From a bacterium (lineage in GTDB: Bacteria > Cyanobacteriota > Vampirovibrionia > Gastranaerophilales > Gastranaerophilaceae), in assembly GCA_017444705.1 (NCBI GenBank), contig JAFSWA010000048.1, positions 1 through 6,760 of the forward strand: DNA of 6,760 nucleotides, read 5' to 3'. Shown here in pieces: positions 1 to 6,444 of this stretch; position 1 is the stretch's first letter, and each line of letters starts with the position of its first letter. Below the pieces are notes generated by a model. That model saw nothing but the letters and a program-made list of their open reading frames with translations. It did no database searches and was not told the origin of the DNA. The position numbers and the translations under genes were made by a program.

Positions 1-579
1 AAAGAGGAAGTCTTTAAAGGGGTTATAATTAATTTTAAAATAAATAAAAATGTTAAAAACAGAACTATTGTTACCACAAAGAAAAATAAAACAGCACAGC
101 ATGTTCCGATAGTTTCATATATTGTACTTATTATTCTTTTATTGGCAGTGTGGAATGCTTTTGGAATATTTGGGAAAATTATAAGTGTTGCTTTTGGACT
201 TTATGTTATATACTATGATTTATTTGTAGATAAAACAAAGGAAAAATTTCAAAAAGTCGTTCTTGAAGATTTAGACTTTAATAAAATTTTCAATGTGTAT
301 TCTTCTGACCAAGTTGAGGCGAGGTATTTGGTTACAACTTCATTTATGGAGCGGTTCAAGAATCTTCAAGATAATTTTGGTGCAAAAGTTGTAAAATGTT
401 CTTTTTATGATAATAACAAACTAATGATAGCAATTTCAACAAACAAAGACTTATTTGAAATAGGCTGTTTATATAAATCCTTTTATGATAAAACTTACCT
501 GAAACAATTTTACAAAGAATTATCCTCAATCTATTTTCTGATAGATTATTTCAAATTGGATGAAGATACAAAGCTGTAA
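1..579 (+). CDS. DUF3137-family membrane protein, C-terminal part (5' end outside window)
   Basis: The frame is open from the first base and ends at TAA 577-579, giving 192 visible residues; the true start lies upstream. An FKGVIINFKIN segment (residues 5-15) followed by basic residues resembles the middle of DUF3137 proteins. Residues about 35-50 and 54-72 are hydrophobic and probably form a membrane hairpin. The rest is polar, with the DUF3137-like block VYSSDQVEARYLVTTSFMERF at 99-119 (split here as VYSSDQVEARY then LVTTSFMERF), then SFYDNNKLMIAI and an LFEIG segment. The family has no established function, and I cannot assign one. The TTG at 142 is not a credible start because it falls inside the first hydrophobic segment and the frame is coding-like before it. 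The gene converges on the methyltransferase gene, 46 bases away. The family call is from memory of conserved blocks, with moderate confidence. Confidence 0.75.
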   Translation, partial: KEEVFKGVIINFKINKNVKNRTIVTTKKNKTAQHVPIVSYIVLIILLLAVWNAFGIFGKIISVAFGLYVIYYDLFVDKTKEKFQKVVLEDLDFNKIFNVYSSDQVEARYLVTTSFMERFKNLQDNFGAKVVKCSFYDNNKLMIAISTNKDLFEIGCLYKSFYDKTYLKQFYKELSSIYFLIDYFKLDEDTKL

Positions 580-625
580 CGATACGCTTTAAAAAACGTA
601 CATATATATAAAGCAATAAAAAAAT

Positions 626-1192
626 TTAACTTTTTCTTGCAAGTAAAAGTCCTGCGGGAAGATTTAAAATTTCCGTCTGATAATCTGGTCGGCTTTTTAT
701 CTCGTTAACAAAAGGTTTGACTTTTAATTCATGCGACAAAACATTATCCGCCGCAATTATTCCGCCTTTTTCAAGCATTTTATCCGCATATTCAAAATAT
801 CCCAAATACTCTGCCTTATTTGCATCCATAAAAATAAAATCGAATTTTTCATCACGTTTTATCATTTCATCCATAACATCAAAAGCCGAACCTATAATCG
901 GGGTGATAATATTTTCAACACCACAGATTTTGAAATTTTCTCTTGCAATACTCTGACGTTTTTCCCAATATTCAATCGTTGTAAGATGTCCGCCGGTTTC
1001 TTTTAGTGCAAGTGCAAGCCAAATTGCAGAATATCCGTTTGAAGTTCCTATTTCAAGTACGTTTTTTGAATTGGCACTTTTTATCAAAATACTCAAAAAA
1101 TTCGCAGTTTCTCTTGCAATATTCCAGTAATTTTTCTGTGTCTTTTCAAGCTCGGCTAATTTATCTTCTATTGTTTGACTTACAGTAATCAT
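626..1192 (-). CDS. SAM-dependent O-methyltransferase (COG4122 / TrmR-YrrM-like)
   Basis: This 188-residue protein is a complete small class I methyltransferase of the O-methyltransferase family 3 type. Motif I (VLEIGTSNGYS, residues 45-55) is the SAM-binding loop. E74 in TTIEYW is the acidic residue expected to hold the ribose hydroxyls. DFIFMDANKAEY (118-129) and AADNVL (147-152) match the metal-binding D…DN pattern of catechol/caffeoyl-CoA-type enzymes. Bacterial members include TrmR (YrrM), which methylates 5-hydroxyuridine in the tRNA wobble position, and small-molecule O-methyltransferases. Sequence alone does not decide between them, so I give no symbol. Its ATG (1192-1190) overlaps the TGA stop (1191-1189) of the propeller gene as ATGA, which implies translational coupling and makes it the last gene of the operon. 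The length is slightly short for the family (about 200-220), mainly at the N-terminus. Confidence 0.9.
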   Translation of the reverse strand: MITVSQTIEDKLAELEKTQKNYWNIARETANFLSILIKSANSKNVLEIGTSNGYSAIWLALALKETGGHLTTIEYWEKRQSIARENFKICGVENIITPIIGSAFDVMDEMIKRDEKFDFIFMDANKAEYLGYFEYADKMLEKGGIIAADNVLSHELKVKPFVNEIKSRPDYQTEILNLPAGLLLARKS

Positions 1193-2760
1193 AATGTTTC
1201 TTTTTTGGATGGTGTAGTTGTATATGGTGATTTTTTTACAATTACAAGATTATTTATTCTTGTGTTCAAAGGTATTTGCTGTACTGTTGAATAAGTATCA
1301 AGGTCAAATATCAAATATTTTTCTTCTCTTGCATTTGAAATTACAACGTAATTTGTTTTATCTACCCTTGTCAATTTCTTTGAAAAACCGTTTATCGGTA
1401 AATCAATTGTTTTTATAATTTCGTTACTCTTTGTATCATAAACATCAATTTTATTTTGTTTTGCACCGAGAATATACAACTTTTCATTATAGTAAAGCAT
1501 GTCAATGGGTTTTTCAGTAATCGTTTTTTGTGCAAGTATTATATTCTCAATAGGTGCAGGTAATTCTCTGTATGGAGTATCGAAAATAGTTCTGAGTTTT
1601 GCCGGTGATTCATATATCTGTTCACTTGCATTTTGTGTAGGATAGGAAAGTACTTCCAATTGATTTTTTGTTCTTGATGTTACATAAACCGCATTATTTG
1701 TTGCCACAATTTTTGAGATATTCGGCAATGATGTCAAGGTTCTTGTTGCATATTCGGCTTTCGGATACACAACATAAAGTCTTGCACTGTTTTTGTCCTG
1801 ATAAACAAGTTTGCTTCCGTCAGGGGTTATTGCCATATATGACGGGCAGCCTTTTATCAAAACTTTTTGTTTTAATTCCATATTTTTTAAATCAATTATA
1901 AATAAAGCATCTTCATCTTTTGCCGCAACATAAGCTAAATTATTTGTTTCATCCGTAACAATTTCAGACGGTTCTATTGTTAAATCAATCTGTTTTGCAA
2001 TTTCTTCTCTTTGAACATCAACAACATCGACAAAAGTTTTTGCCCCTGTAGTAATCAAAAGATATTTTCCGTCCCCTGCTGATATAATTGAGCGGGGAAT
2101 ACTTTCTAATTTAAGAGAATACATCGGCTGTGTATTATCCGAATTAATTACTCTCAAATAGTTTGAATCGTAATTTGAAATAAAATAAAGTTTATTTTTA
2201 AGTGCATCTATTTTCGGTACAGTTACAGGGTTTTTTCTGTCCAAAAACTCAGTAACCTCGTCTTGCAATTTCTCTTCATTTTTTGTAATTATAGTGTTAT
2301 TTTGTGTACCGACCGGTATTTTTAAATCACCCAAAATAGCTTCAAGAGATTCCGGTATGTACAAACCTTTCGGAACAAGTAAATCCTGAGGCAGAACACC
2401 CGTTTTTACGGTAATCGGATAATTTGTATCCTTAGAAATCGTTACGCCGTTTTTGTCTTTTATTACTTTTAATAGTACATAATTGTTATCAAAAACTAAA
2501 ATTTCCGGTTTTTGATTAAGATTTATTGATTTTTGAGGATATGAATAAACAACACTTACTTTGTCAACATAATTTTCCACTGCCGGAATTAACGGCAAAT
2601 ATGTAGTTTTGTCAGGAAACATTATAAGTCCGTCAAATCTTATAACCGCATCTTTTACCTGACTTCTTATATAATCGGTTACACTTTTGGGCAATGTTGT
2701 TGAAAAAGCCTCTAATGACCCCAAAAACAAAATTAGTAATGTTAAAAGTAATTTTTTCAT
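1189..2760 (-). CDS. secreted YncE/YVTN-like beta-propeller protein
   Basis: This 523-residue protein starts with a typical Sec signal peptide (MKKLLLTLLILFLGSLEAFS), probably cut near residues 18-20, so it should act outside the cytoplasmic membrane. Residues about 21-185 form a distinct N-terminal region I do not recognise. From about 186 to 510 there are repeated beta-blade units of the YVTN/YncE kind: LYFISNYDSNYLRVI, KYLLITTGAKTFVDVVDV, NLAYVAAKDEDALFIIDL, YMAITPDGSKLVY, KLYILGAKQNKIDVYD and KYLIFDLDTYSTV. Such propellers usually bind partners or ligands; no catalytic residues are evident. The start is supported by a GGGATAG ribosome site whose first bases overlap the pdxJ stop, 12 bases upstream of the ATG. 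The last codons overlap the methyltransferase start. The substrate or partner is unknown. The fold call is firm but the function is open. Confidence 0.82.
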   Translation of the reverse strand: MKKLLLTLLILFLGSLEAFSTTLPKSVTDYIRSQVKDAVIRFDGLIMFPDKTTYLPLIPAVENYVDKVSVVYSYPQKSINLNQKPEILVFDNNYVLLKVIKDKNGVTISKDTNYPITVKTGVLPQDLLVPKGLYIPESLEAILGDLKIPVGTQNNTIITKNEEKLQDEVTEFLDRKNPVTVPKIDALKNKLYFISNYDSNYLRVINSDNTQPMYSLKLESIPRSIISAGDGKYLLITTGAKTFVDVVDVQREEIAKQIDLTIEPSEIVTDETNNLAYVAAKDEDALFIIDLKNMELKQKVLIKGCPSYMAITPDGSKLVYQDKNSARLYVVYPKAEYATRTLTSLPNISKIVATNNAVYVTSRTKNQLEVLSYPTQNASEQIYESPAKLRTIFDTPYRELPAPIENIILAQKTITEKPIDMLYYNEKLYILGAKQNKIDVYDTKSNEIIKTIDLPINGFSKKLTRVDKTNYVVISNAREEKYLIFDLDTYSTVQQIPLNTRINNLVIVKKSPYTTTPSKKETL

Positions 2761-2772
2761 TTTTTCTATCCC

Positions 2773-3480
2773 TTATGAAATAAGATTTTTCATCTTCAAT
2801 ACTGCTGTTTCAAGTCCCTCAAACACTGCGAGAGAGATTATACTGTGTCCGATATTTAATTCGCATAAATTCGGAATTTCTTTCATTTTTAAAACATTTT
2901 GATAATTAAGCCCATGTCCTGCATTAACTTTTAACCCCATAGATTGAGCTAATGCTGCTGCATTTTTGAGTTTCTGAAATTCAACTTCCTGTGCTTCTCC
3001 TTTTGCTTGTGAATAAGAACCGGTGTGCATTTCGATGTATTCCGCACCGATTAGAGCCGCAGCTTGAACTTGTTTTTCCTCAGGGTCTATAAATAAACTT
3101 ATTAAAATTCCCTTATCCTGTAACGGTTTTATGTATTCTTTTAAATAATTAATTTGCCCCGCAACATTCAATCCGCCCTCAGTTGTAATTTCCATCCTTT
3201 TTTCCGGTACTAAACAACAACTGTTTGGCATTACTTTCAGTGCTATTTTTTGAATTTCGCTTGTTGCCGCCATTTCTAAGTTAAGCGGAATTTTAATATT
3301 TGCCTTTATAGTTTCAACATCAGAATCTTTTATATGCCGCCTGTCTTCTCTGAGGTGAGTTGTAACGCCGAAAGCACCTGCTTTTTCGCAGATTAAAGCT
3401 GCATGCAAAACGTCGGGTTCACTTCCGCCCCGTGCATTTCTGAGTGTTGCTATATGGTCGATATTTACTCCCAGTTTCAT
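2773..3480 (-). CDS. pdxJ: pyridoxine 5'-phosphate synthase PdxJ
   Basis: PdxJ is the last step of DXP-dependent vitamin B6 synthesis. It condenses 1-deoxy-D-xylulose 5-phosphate with 3-amino-2-oxopropyl phosphate to pyridoxine 5'-phosphate in the cytoplasm. The 235-residue TIM-barrel protein has the family hallmarks in order: LGVNIDHIATLRNARG (3-18), THLREDRRHI with H42 and R44 (41-50), NLEMA with E69, EMHTGSYS (150-157), NAGHGLN with H189 (186-192), and ELNIGHSI with H212 (207-214). These match the phosphate-binding and catalytic positions known from E. coli PdxJ. The frame runs 54 codons further upstream, but that part is low-complexity, overlaps the preceding gene and lacks family similarity, so I chose the ATG at 3480. 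That start gives the usual family length. There is no strong Shine-Dalgarno site before it. The other DXP-pathway genes are not in the window. Confidence 0.96.
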   Translation of the reverse strand: MKLGVNIDHIATLRNARGGSEPDVLHAALICEKAGAFGVTTHLREDRRHIKDSDVETIKANIKIPLNLEMAATSEIQKIALKVMPNSCCLVPEKRMEITTEGGLNVAGQINYLKEYIKPLQDKGILISLFIDPEEKQVQAAALIGAEYIEMHTGSYSQAKGEAQEVEFQKLKNAAALAQSMGLKVNAGHGLNYQNVLKMKEIPNLCELNIGHSIISLAVFEGLETAVLKMKNLIS

Positions 3481-3534
3481 ATTACATATTTTACCATAAA
3501 AAAAATATTTGACGAACTTCAATAAGGTCTTATT
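3481..3534 (-). promoter_or_regulatory. possible pdxJ promoter with a dyad over the -35 region
   Basis: In the 107-base gap between the bioY-like gene and pdxJ, the minus strand shows TTGAAG (3522-3517) and TATGGT (3498-3493) separated by 18 bases, a passable sigma-70 pair. The -10 lies only 12 bases from the pdxJ ATG, so a transcript would be nearly leaderless, which fits the absence of a clear ribosome site. A 14-base dyad, AATAAG-GT-CTTATT (3521-3534), touches the -35. An alternative reading is that pdxJ is simply cotranscribed from proC. Confidence is low. Confidence 0.3.
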
Positions 3535-3587
3535 AACTAATGTAACATTTATAAAGTTTATGAAAAAATTTAATTTTCTGAAATGAC

Positions 3588-4265
3588 CTAATCCATAGAT
3601 AACCAAAGAATTTTTCTTATTGCATTTGCAAGATAGACACAAATAACAGTAAACCCTAAATCATAGAAAATTTTTACATAACTCATCATATAGAGCAAAT
3701 CCTGAACATAATCAAAAGGTTCATGCTTAATTGCACAAAGTAAAACAAGGTATATAATGCCGAAAATATGCAATGAAAAAACCGCTAACAATGAAGCCCA
3801 AAAAACTCTTTTAGGTTTAAAATTGTTATTAAGAATTTTGCCGAGAATAAGAACCATCGGAATAAACCCCAAAATATACCCAAAACCGTATTGGAAAATG
3901 TATTTAATTCCTCCGCCGAGTGAAAATACCGGAATAAAGAAAAAACCCGTAATTAAGTATAATAATATTGCAACAATGCTGTAACGTCTGCCTAAAATTA
4001 CAGTCATGCAGGCAATTGCAGGAACTTGCGGCAGATAATCAACGTGAGTAATAAAATCGGAAGCGTTGTGAGCGGCACCCCAAAACTTAAAAGGGTGAAA
4101 GATTGCGGCTGAGGGAATGTAATAATGGGTAATTGGGATTACTGTGAATGCTGCAACTACAAGAATAAATGCTGCCAAAATCGTGCATACAAGAACCCCA
4201 AAGGTCAATTTTACCCTGTCGCCAGCCCTAAATAACTCTTTTTCTTTTTGCAGTCTTTCTGACAT
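3588..4265 (-). CDS. BioY-like biotin transporter S component
   Basis: This 225-residue integral membrane protein resembles BioY, the substrate-binding S component of energy-coupling-factor biotin transporters. Hydrophobic segments lie near residues 20-43, 80-115 (two helices), 127-146, 155-179 and 198-217. The most telling part is the run from LPQVPAIACMTVILGRRY (78-95) through LLYLITGFFFIPVFSLGGG (101-119) to YIFQYGFGYILGF (122-134). It matches the BioY pattern of a short helix, a glycine-rich turn and the GYxxGF biotin-pocket helix, in a form typical of cyanobacteria. A soluble N-terminus of about 18 residues and a loop near 50-78 are longer than in classical BioY. Its ATG shares one base with the rimI stop (TAATG). 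No EcfA or EcfT genes are in the window, so it would use a shared energising module encoded elsewhere or act alone. Substrate specificity is inferred, so I leave the symbol blank. Confidence 0.78.
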   Translation of the reverse strand: MSERLQKEKELFRAGDRVKLTFGVLVCTILAAFILVVAAFTVIPITHYYIPSAAIFHPFKFWGAAHNASDFITHVDYLPQVPAIACMTVILGRRYSIVAILLYLITGFFFIPVFSLGGGIKYIFQYGFGYILGFIPMVLILGKILNNNFKPKRVFWASLLAVFSLHIFGIIYLVLLCAIKHEPFDYVQDLLYMMSYVKIFYDLGFTVICVYLANAIRKILWLSMD

Positions 4266-4765
4266 TATATTCTTCCCACAAGATTATTATACACTGTTTT
4301 AAATTTTTCGTGCCATATATTCTCCGTAAACATTATAAGTGCATCTTCATTGTTGTCCTGATAATATTTTTTTCTTACGCCTATTGACTTAAATCCAAAT
4401 TTTTCGTAAAGAGCTATTGCGGGAATATTACTGACACGAACTTCAAGTGTAATATATTTTATAAACTGTTCATAACAATGGTTAATAAGTGCGACAATAA
4501 GTTGTTCCGCAATCTTTTGCCGTCTTAATCTTAGGTCAACGGCAACATTCGTAATATGACATTCATCAACTATCATCCATGAACCCAAATAGCCTACTAT
4601 TGTTTTCGTTGTTGGTTCATATGCAACAAGATAATAACCTATATTATTTTGAAGTTCATTGAAAAAAGATTCTTTACTCCAATGATGTTCTCCGTATGCA
4701 GACTTTTCGATTTCAAAAATCGCATCAATATCAGCAGCTTCCATTCTTTTTATTACGACTTTCAT
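4265..4765 (-). CDS. rimI: ribosomal protein alanine N-acetyltransferase RimI-like (GNAT)
   Basis: This 166-residue GNAT-fold protein is close to RimI, which acetylates the N-terminal alanine of ribosomal protein S18 using acetyl-CoA. It shows IVGYLGSWMIVDECHITNVAV (beta strands 4-5, residues 56-76, with the conserved ECHI), then the acetyl-CoA loop RLRRQKIAEQLI (79-90), where the usual RxxGxG/A appears as RRQKIA with glycine replaced. LEVRVSN (107-113) carries the glutamate (E108) that acts as general base in RimI. ALYEKFGF (118-125) holds the tyrosine (Y120) that serves as general acid. The IGVRKKYY…DALIM ending is also typical. Its ATG directly follows the TAG stop of proC with no gap, implying coupled translation. 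In many bacteria rimI sits beside tsaB, which is not seen here. Other GNAT targets cannot be excluded. Confidence 0.88.
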   Translation of the reverse strand: MKVVIKRMEAADIDAIFEIEKSAYGEHHWSKESFFNELQNNIGYYLVAYEPTTKTIVGYLGSWMIVDECHITNVAVDLRLRRQKIAEQLIVALINHCYEQFIKYITLEVRVSNIPAIALYEKFGFKSIGVRKKYYQDNNEDALIMFTENIWHEKFKTVYNNLVGRI

Positions 4766-5572
4766 CTAACCCAATTCCTTTGCTTTTTTAGCGGTTTCAA
4801 AAATCGTATCGTCGAGAATTTTTGTAATATCACTTTTGTCAAGAACCTTGTTTCCTGCTTCGGTACAACCGCCGGGAGTGGTTACATTTTTAATAAGTGT
4901 TTGAGGGTCAATTCCGCTTTGAAGAATCATTTTCCCTGAACCTATTGCGGTTTGTGCAGATAATTTAAGTGCAATTTCATAATCAAGTCCCAATTTTTCA
5001 GCTGATTTTGCCATATCTTCAATTATTTTGTAGTAATATGCAGGACCTGAACCGCTCAGTGCCGTAATTGCATCTATATATTTTTCTTGCGTAAAAACGG
5101 TTTCTCCGACGCTGTTCATAATTGCTGCTGCGGTTAATTTCGCTTCTTCATCAAGAGAAGAATCCGGACAAATAGCACTTATCCCTTCTTTTACCATTGC
5201 GGGAGTATTAGGCATAACTCTTATGATTTTTGCTTTTGGCAGAAAAGATTTTATTGTTTCAATTTTAATGCCGGCAGCTATTGAAATTACGAGTTTTTCT
5301 TCCGTTATAAAGGGGGCAACTTCTTTTAAAACATCTTTTATAACAAAAGGCTTTACACAAAAAACAATAACATCGGCATTTTTTACGACATCAATATTAT
5401 TATCATATATTTTTATTCCGAGCTTTTCTTTTGCTGTGTTTCGTGCGGTTTCGTTAATTTCTGAGGCAAAAATTTTATCAGTCTCAAATTCTCTCGAAGC
5501 TAAACAACCGCTGATTATTGCATTTGCCATTTTTCCGCAGCCGATAAAACCTAATTTCTTATTTTTCCCCAT
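4766..5572 (-). CDS. proC: pyrroline-5-carboxylate reductase ProC
   Basis: ProC reduces 1-pyrroline-5-carboxylate to L-proline with NAD(P)H, the last step of proline synthesis, in the cytoplasm. The 268 residues match the family's usual length. The N-terminal Rossmann domain opens with LGFIGCGKMANAIISG (7-22), followed by FCVKP (71-75) and ISIAAGI (96-102). RVMPNTPA (118-125) leads to the helical dimerisation and catalytic half with ALSGSGPAYYY (171-181) and the signature VTTPGGCTEAG (230-240). All are intact, so the enzyme should be active. The start ATG at 5572 lies about nine bases after an AAAGG ribosome site on the minus strand and gives the correct N-terminus. It is the first gene of the minus-strand block and diverges from rpmH across 96 bases. 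Its own promoter must lie there, but I see no clear -35/-10 pair for it. Confidence 0.97.
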   Translation of the reverse strand: MGKNKKLGFIGCGKMANAIISGCLASREFETDKIFASEINETARNTAKEKLGIKIYDNNIDVVKNADVIVFCVKPFVIKDVLKEVAPFITEEKLVISIAAGIKIETIKSFLPKAKIIRVMPNTPAMVKEGISAICPDSSLDEEAKLTAAAIMNSVGETVFTQEKYIDAITALSGSGPAYYYKIIEDMAKSAEKLGLDYEIALKLSAQTAIGSGKMILQSGIDPQTLIKNVTTPGGCTEAGNKVLDKSDITKILDDTIFETAKKAKELG

Positions 5573-5600
5573 TTTTTTGTAACCTTTCTTTTATAACCCG

Positions 5601-5629
5601 TTGACATTATTTTATGTGTATTTTATCAT
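5601..5629 (+). promoter_or_regulatory. rpmH sigma-70-type promoter
   Basis: A perfect -35 box TTGACA (5601-5606) and a -10 box TATCAT (5624-5629) are separated by the optimal 17 bases. The transcript would start near 5636, leaving a leader of about 33 bases with an AGGAG ribosome site at 5656-5660, eight bases before the rpmH ATG. Such strength suits a ribosomal protein gene. The proC transcript must start in the same 96-base divergent region. Confidence 0.8.
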
Positions 5630-5668
5630 ATAACTCTGAATAATGAAATATATTAAGGAGAAATAAAA

Positions 5669-5821
5669 ATGCGTCGAACATTAGAAGGAACAAAACAAAA
5701 AAGGCAGCATGTCTCAGGTTTCAGAGCAAGAATGGCAACCCCGGGCGGTCGTGAAGTAATTAACAGACGCCGTGCAAAAGGCAGACATTCTCTCGCTATT
5801 ACCGCAAAAGAAAGAGCATAA
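5669..5821 (+). CDS. rpmH: 50S ribosomal protein L34
   Basis: This short gene encodes 50 residues (MRRTLEGTKQ at the N-terminus, then VSGFRARMATPGGREV and INRRRAKGRHSLAI). The core GFRxRMxTxxGRxVxxxRRxKGRxxL is the L34 signature, and 13 of the 50 residues are Lys or Arg, as expected for an rRNA-binding protein of the large subunit. The RTLEGT start and GRHSLAI end look like cyanobacterial L34 rather than the KRTFQPS…RLT form of proteobacteria. An AGGAG ribosome site eight bases upstream fixes the start, and TAA 5819-5821 ends it. It has its own promoter and terminator and so appears to be monocistronic. The usual downstream partner rnpA (RNase P protein) is absent; an unrelated gene follows. 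Confidence 0.97.
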   Translation: MRRTLEGTKQKRQHVSGFRARMATPGGREVINRRRAKGRHSLAITAKERA

Positions 5822-5845
5822 GTCTTAAATTTTCAAATACACGAG

Positions 5846-5874
5846 GCGGAGGGTTTTTAACATCCTCCGCTTTT
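5846..5874 (+). terminator. rho-independent terminator of rpmH
   Basis: A GC-rich 7-bp stem GCGGAGG (5846-5852) / CCTCCGC (5864-5870), plus a G-T wobble pair, closes an AT-rich loop and is followed by TTTTGTATT. AATAC (5836-5840) and GTATT (5875-5879) could extend the base of the hairpin. It begins 25 bases after the L34 stop, so rpmH should be transcribed as a single gene. Confidence 0.9.
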
Positions 5875-5895
5875 GTATTGTAAAAGTAATCAGCT

Positions 5896-5923
5896 TTTGT
5901 AACAATATGTTACGAAATATAAT
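5896..5923 (+). promoter_or_regulatory. possible promoter and operator-like dyad upstream of the small membrane protein gene
   Basis: A perfect -10 hexamer TATAAT lies at 5918-5923 with a weak -35 (TTTGTA 5896-5901, 16-base spacer). A perfect inverted repeat GTAAC-AATAT-GTTAC (5899-5913) covers the -35 and spacer, where a repressor or activator dimer could bind. The leader to the ATG at 6007 would be about 75 bases. TATAGT boxes at 5954 and 5979 are weaker alternatives without good -35 partners. The dyad is plain to see; its role is inference. Confidence 0.4.
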
Positions 5924-6006
5924 TTTAAGTTAATAAAAAAGCAATTTTTTTCATATAGTGGTTTTATATACATGTGTGTATAGTGTTAAAGGAAAGGAAA
6001 GTAAAT

Positions 6007-6432
6007 ATGGCAGTAGGAAATGTAAGTTTTGGACAACAATTGGTTCAACCTCAAAAATCATCAGGAGTTGTTAAAGGCACTGTTATTTCAGCAGGTGTCG
6101 GTGCAGGTGTTTTAGGCGGTTTAAGTTACATAGGACAAAAAAATATAATAAAAAATCCAGAAGCTGTGATTACGAATTTAAGAAAAATAGGTGCAGCAGG
6201 AATGAGAGCAATCAGAGAAACCATCGCTAATCCCGAAGAAGCTAAAAAAGCTGCATTGGAATATGGCAGAGGTGTTATGGCCAAAATCAGAGAAGTAAGA
6301 GATTTTGCAAAAGCCGGTAAGATAGACTTTAAAGTATTAGGAAAAACCGCCGCAGTCGGTGCAGTGGTTGTCGGCGGCATATATCTTGCATATCGTGGAA
6401 TTAAAGCTTTGTTTACAAAAAATGAAGCATAA
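6007..6432 (+). CDS. small glycine-rich protein with two hydrophobic segments, function unknown
   Basis: I do not recognise this 141-residue protein. It begins MAVGNVSFGQQ and has a hydrophobic, glycine-rich stretch at 24-43 (VISAGVGAGVLGGLSYIG, with GxxxG spacings at 20/24 and 34/38). A basic, alanine-rich, probably helical middle follows (about 48-105, with NPEAV, NPEEAKKA and KIREVRDFAKAG). A second hydrophobic stretch lies at 110-129 (AAVGAVVVGGIYLAY), then a short basic tail. A membrane hairpin with a charged middle, or a glycine-zipper membrane-inserting protein, would fit. There is no cleavable signal. The frame extends to a GTG at 5974, but the ATG at 6007 follows a purine-rich AAGGAAAG site and gives a cleaner N-terminus, so I prefer it. 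It has its own strong terminator and lies between rpmH and the pilin-like gene, so context says little about its job. Confidence 0.8.
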   Translation: MAVGNVSFGQQLVQPQKSSGVVKGTVISAGVGAGVLGGLSYIGQKNIIKNPEAVITNLRKIGAAGMRAIRETIANPEEAKKAALEYGRGVMAKIREVRDFAKAGKIDFKVLGKTAAVGAVVVGGIYLAYRGIKALFTKNEA

Positions 6433-6444
6433 TTATAAATGATT

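Noticed and set aside
142..579. TTG at 142 as the start of a 145-residue gene
   Set aside because: The frame is open from base 1, contains DUF3137-like sequence before 142, and the TTG sits inside a membrane segment. The gene is cut by the window edge instead.
586..614. Inverted repeat GCTTTA…TAAAGC between the convergent genes as a terminator
   Set aside because: The stem is only 6 bp and AT-rich, the loop is 17 bases, and there is no T-run after it on either strand.
717..1188. Plus-strand open frames opposite the methyltransferase gene
   Set aside because: They are antisense shadows of a well-supported gene, lack ribosome sites and show no recognisable protein features. The same holds for the frames opposite the propeller, bioY-like, rimI and proC genes and the minus-strand frame at 6126-6380.
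3481..3642. 54-codon N-terminal extension of the pdxJ frame to an ATG at 3642
   Set aside because: The extension overlaps the end of the bioY-like gene, is rich in K/N/F and unlike any PdxJ N-terminus. The ATG at 3480 gives the standard family length and the canonical LGVNIDHIATLRNARG start.
5899..5913. The GTAAC…GTTAC dyad as an NtcA site (GTA-N8-TAC)
   Set aside because: The spacing is nine bases, not eight, and the flanks do not match the NtcA consensus well, so I kept it only as an unnamed dyad.
5974..6006. GTG at 5974 as start of the small membrane protein
   Set aside because: It would place the purine-rich AAGGAAAG ribosome site inside the coding region and add an unconvincing N-terminus. 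The ATG at 6007 is better placed.
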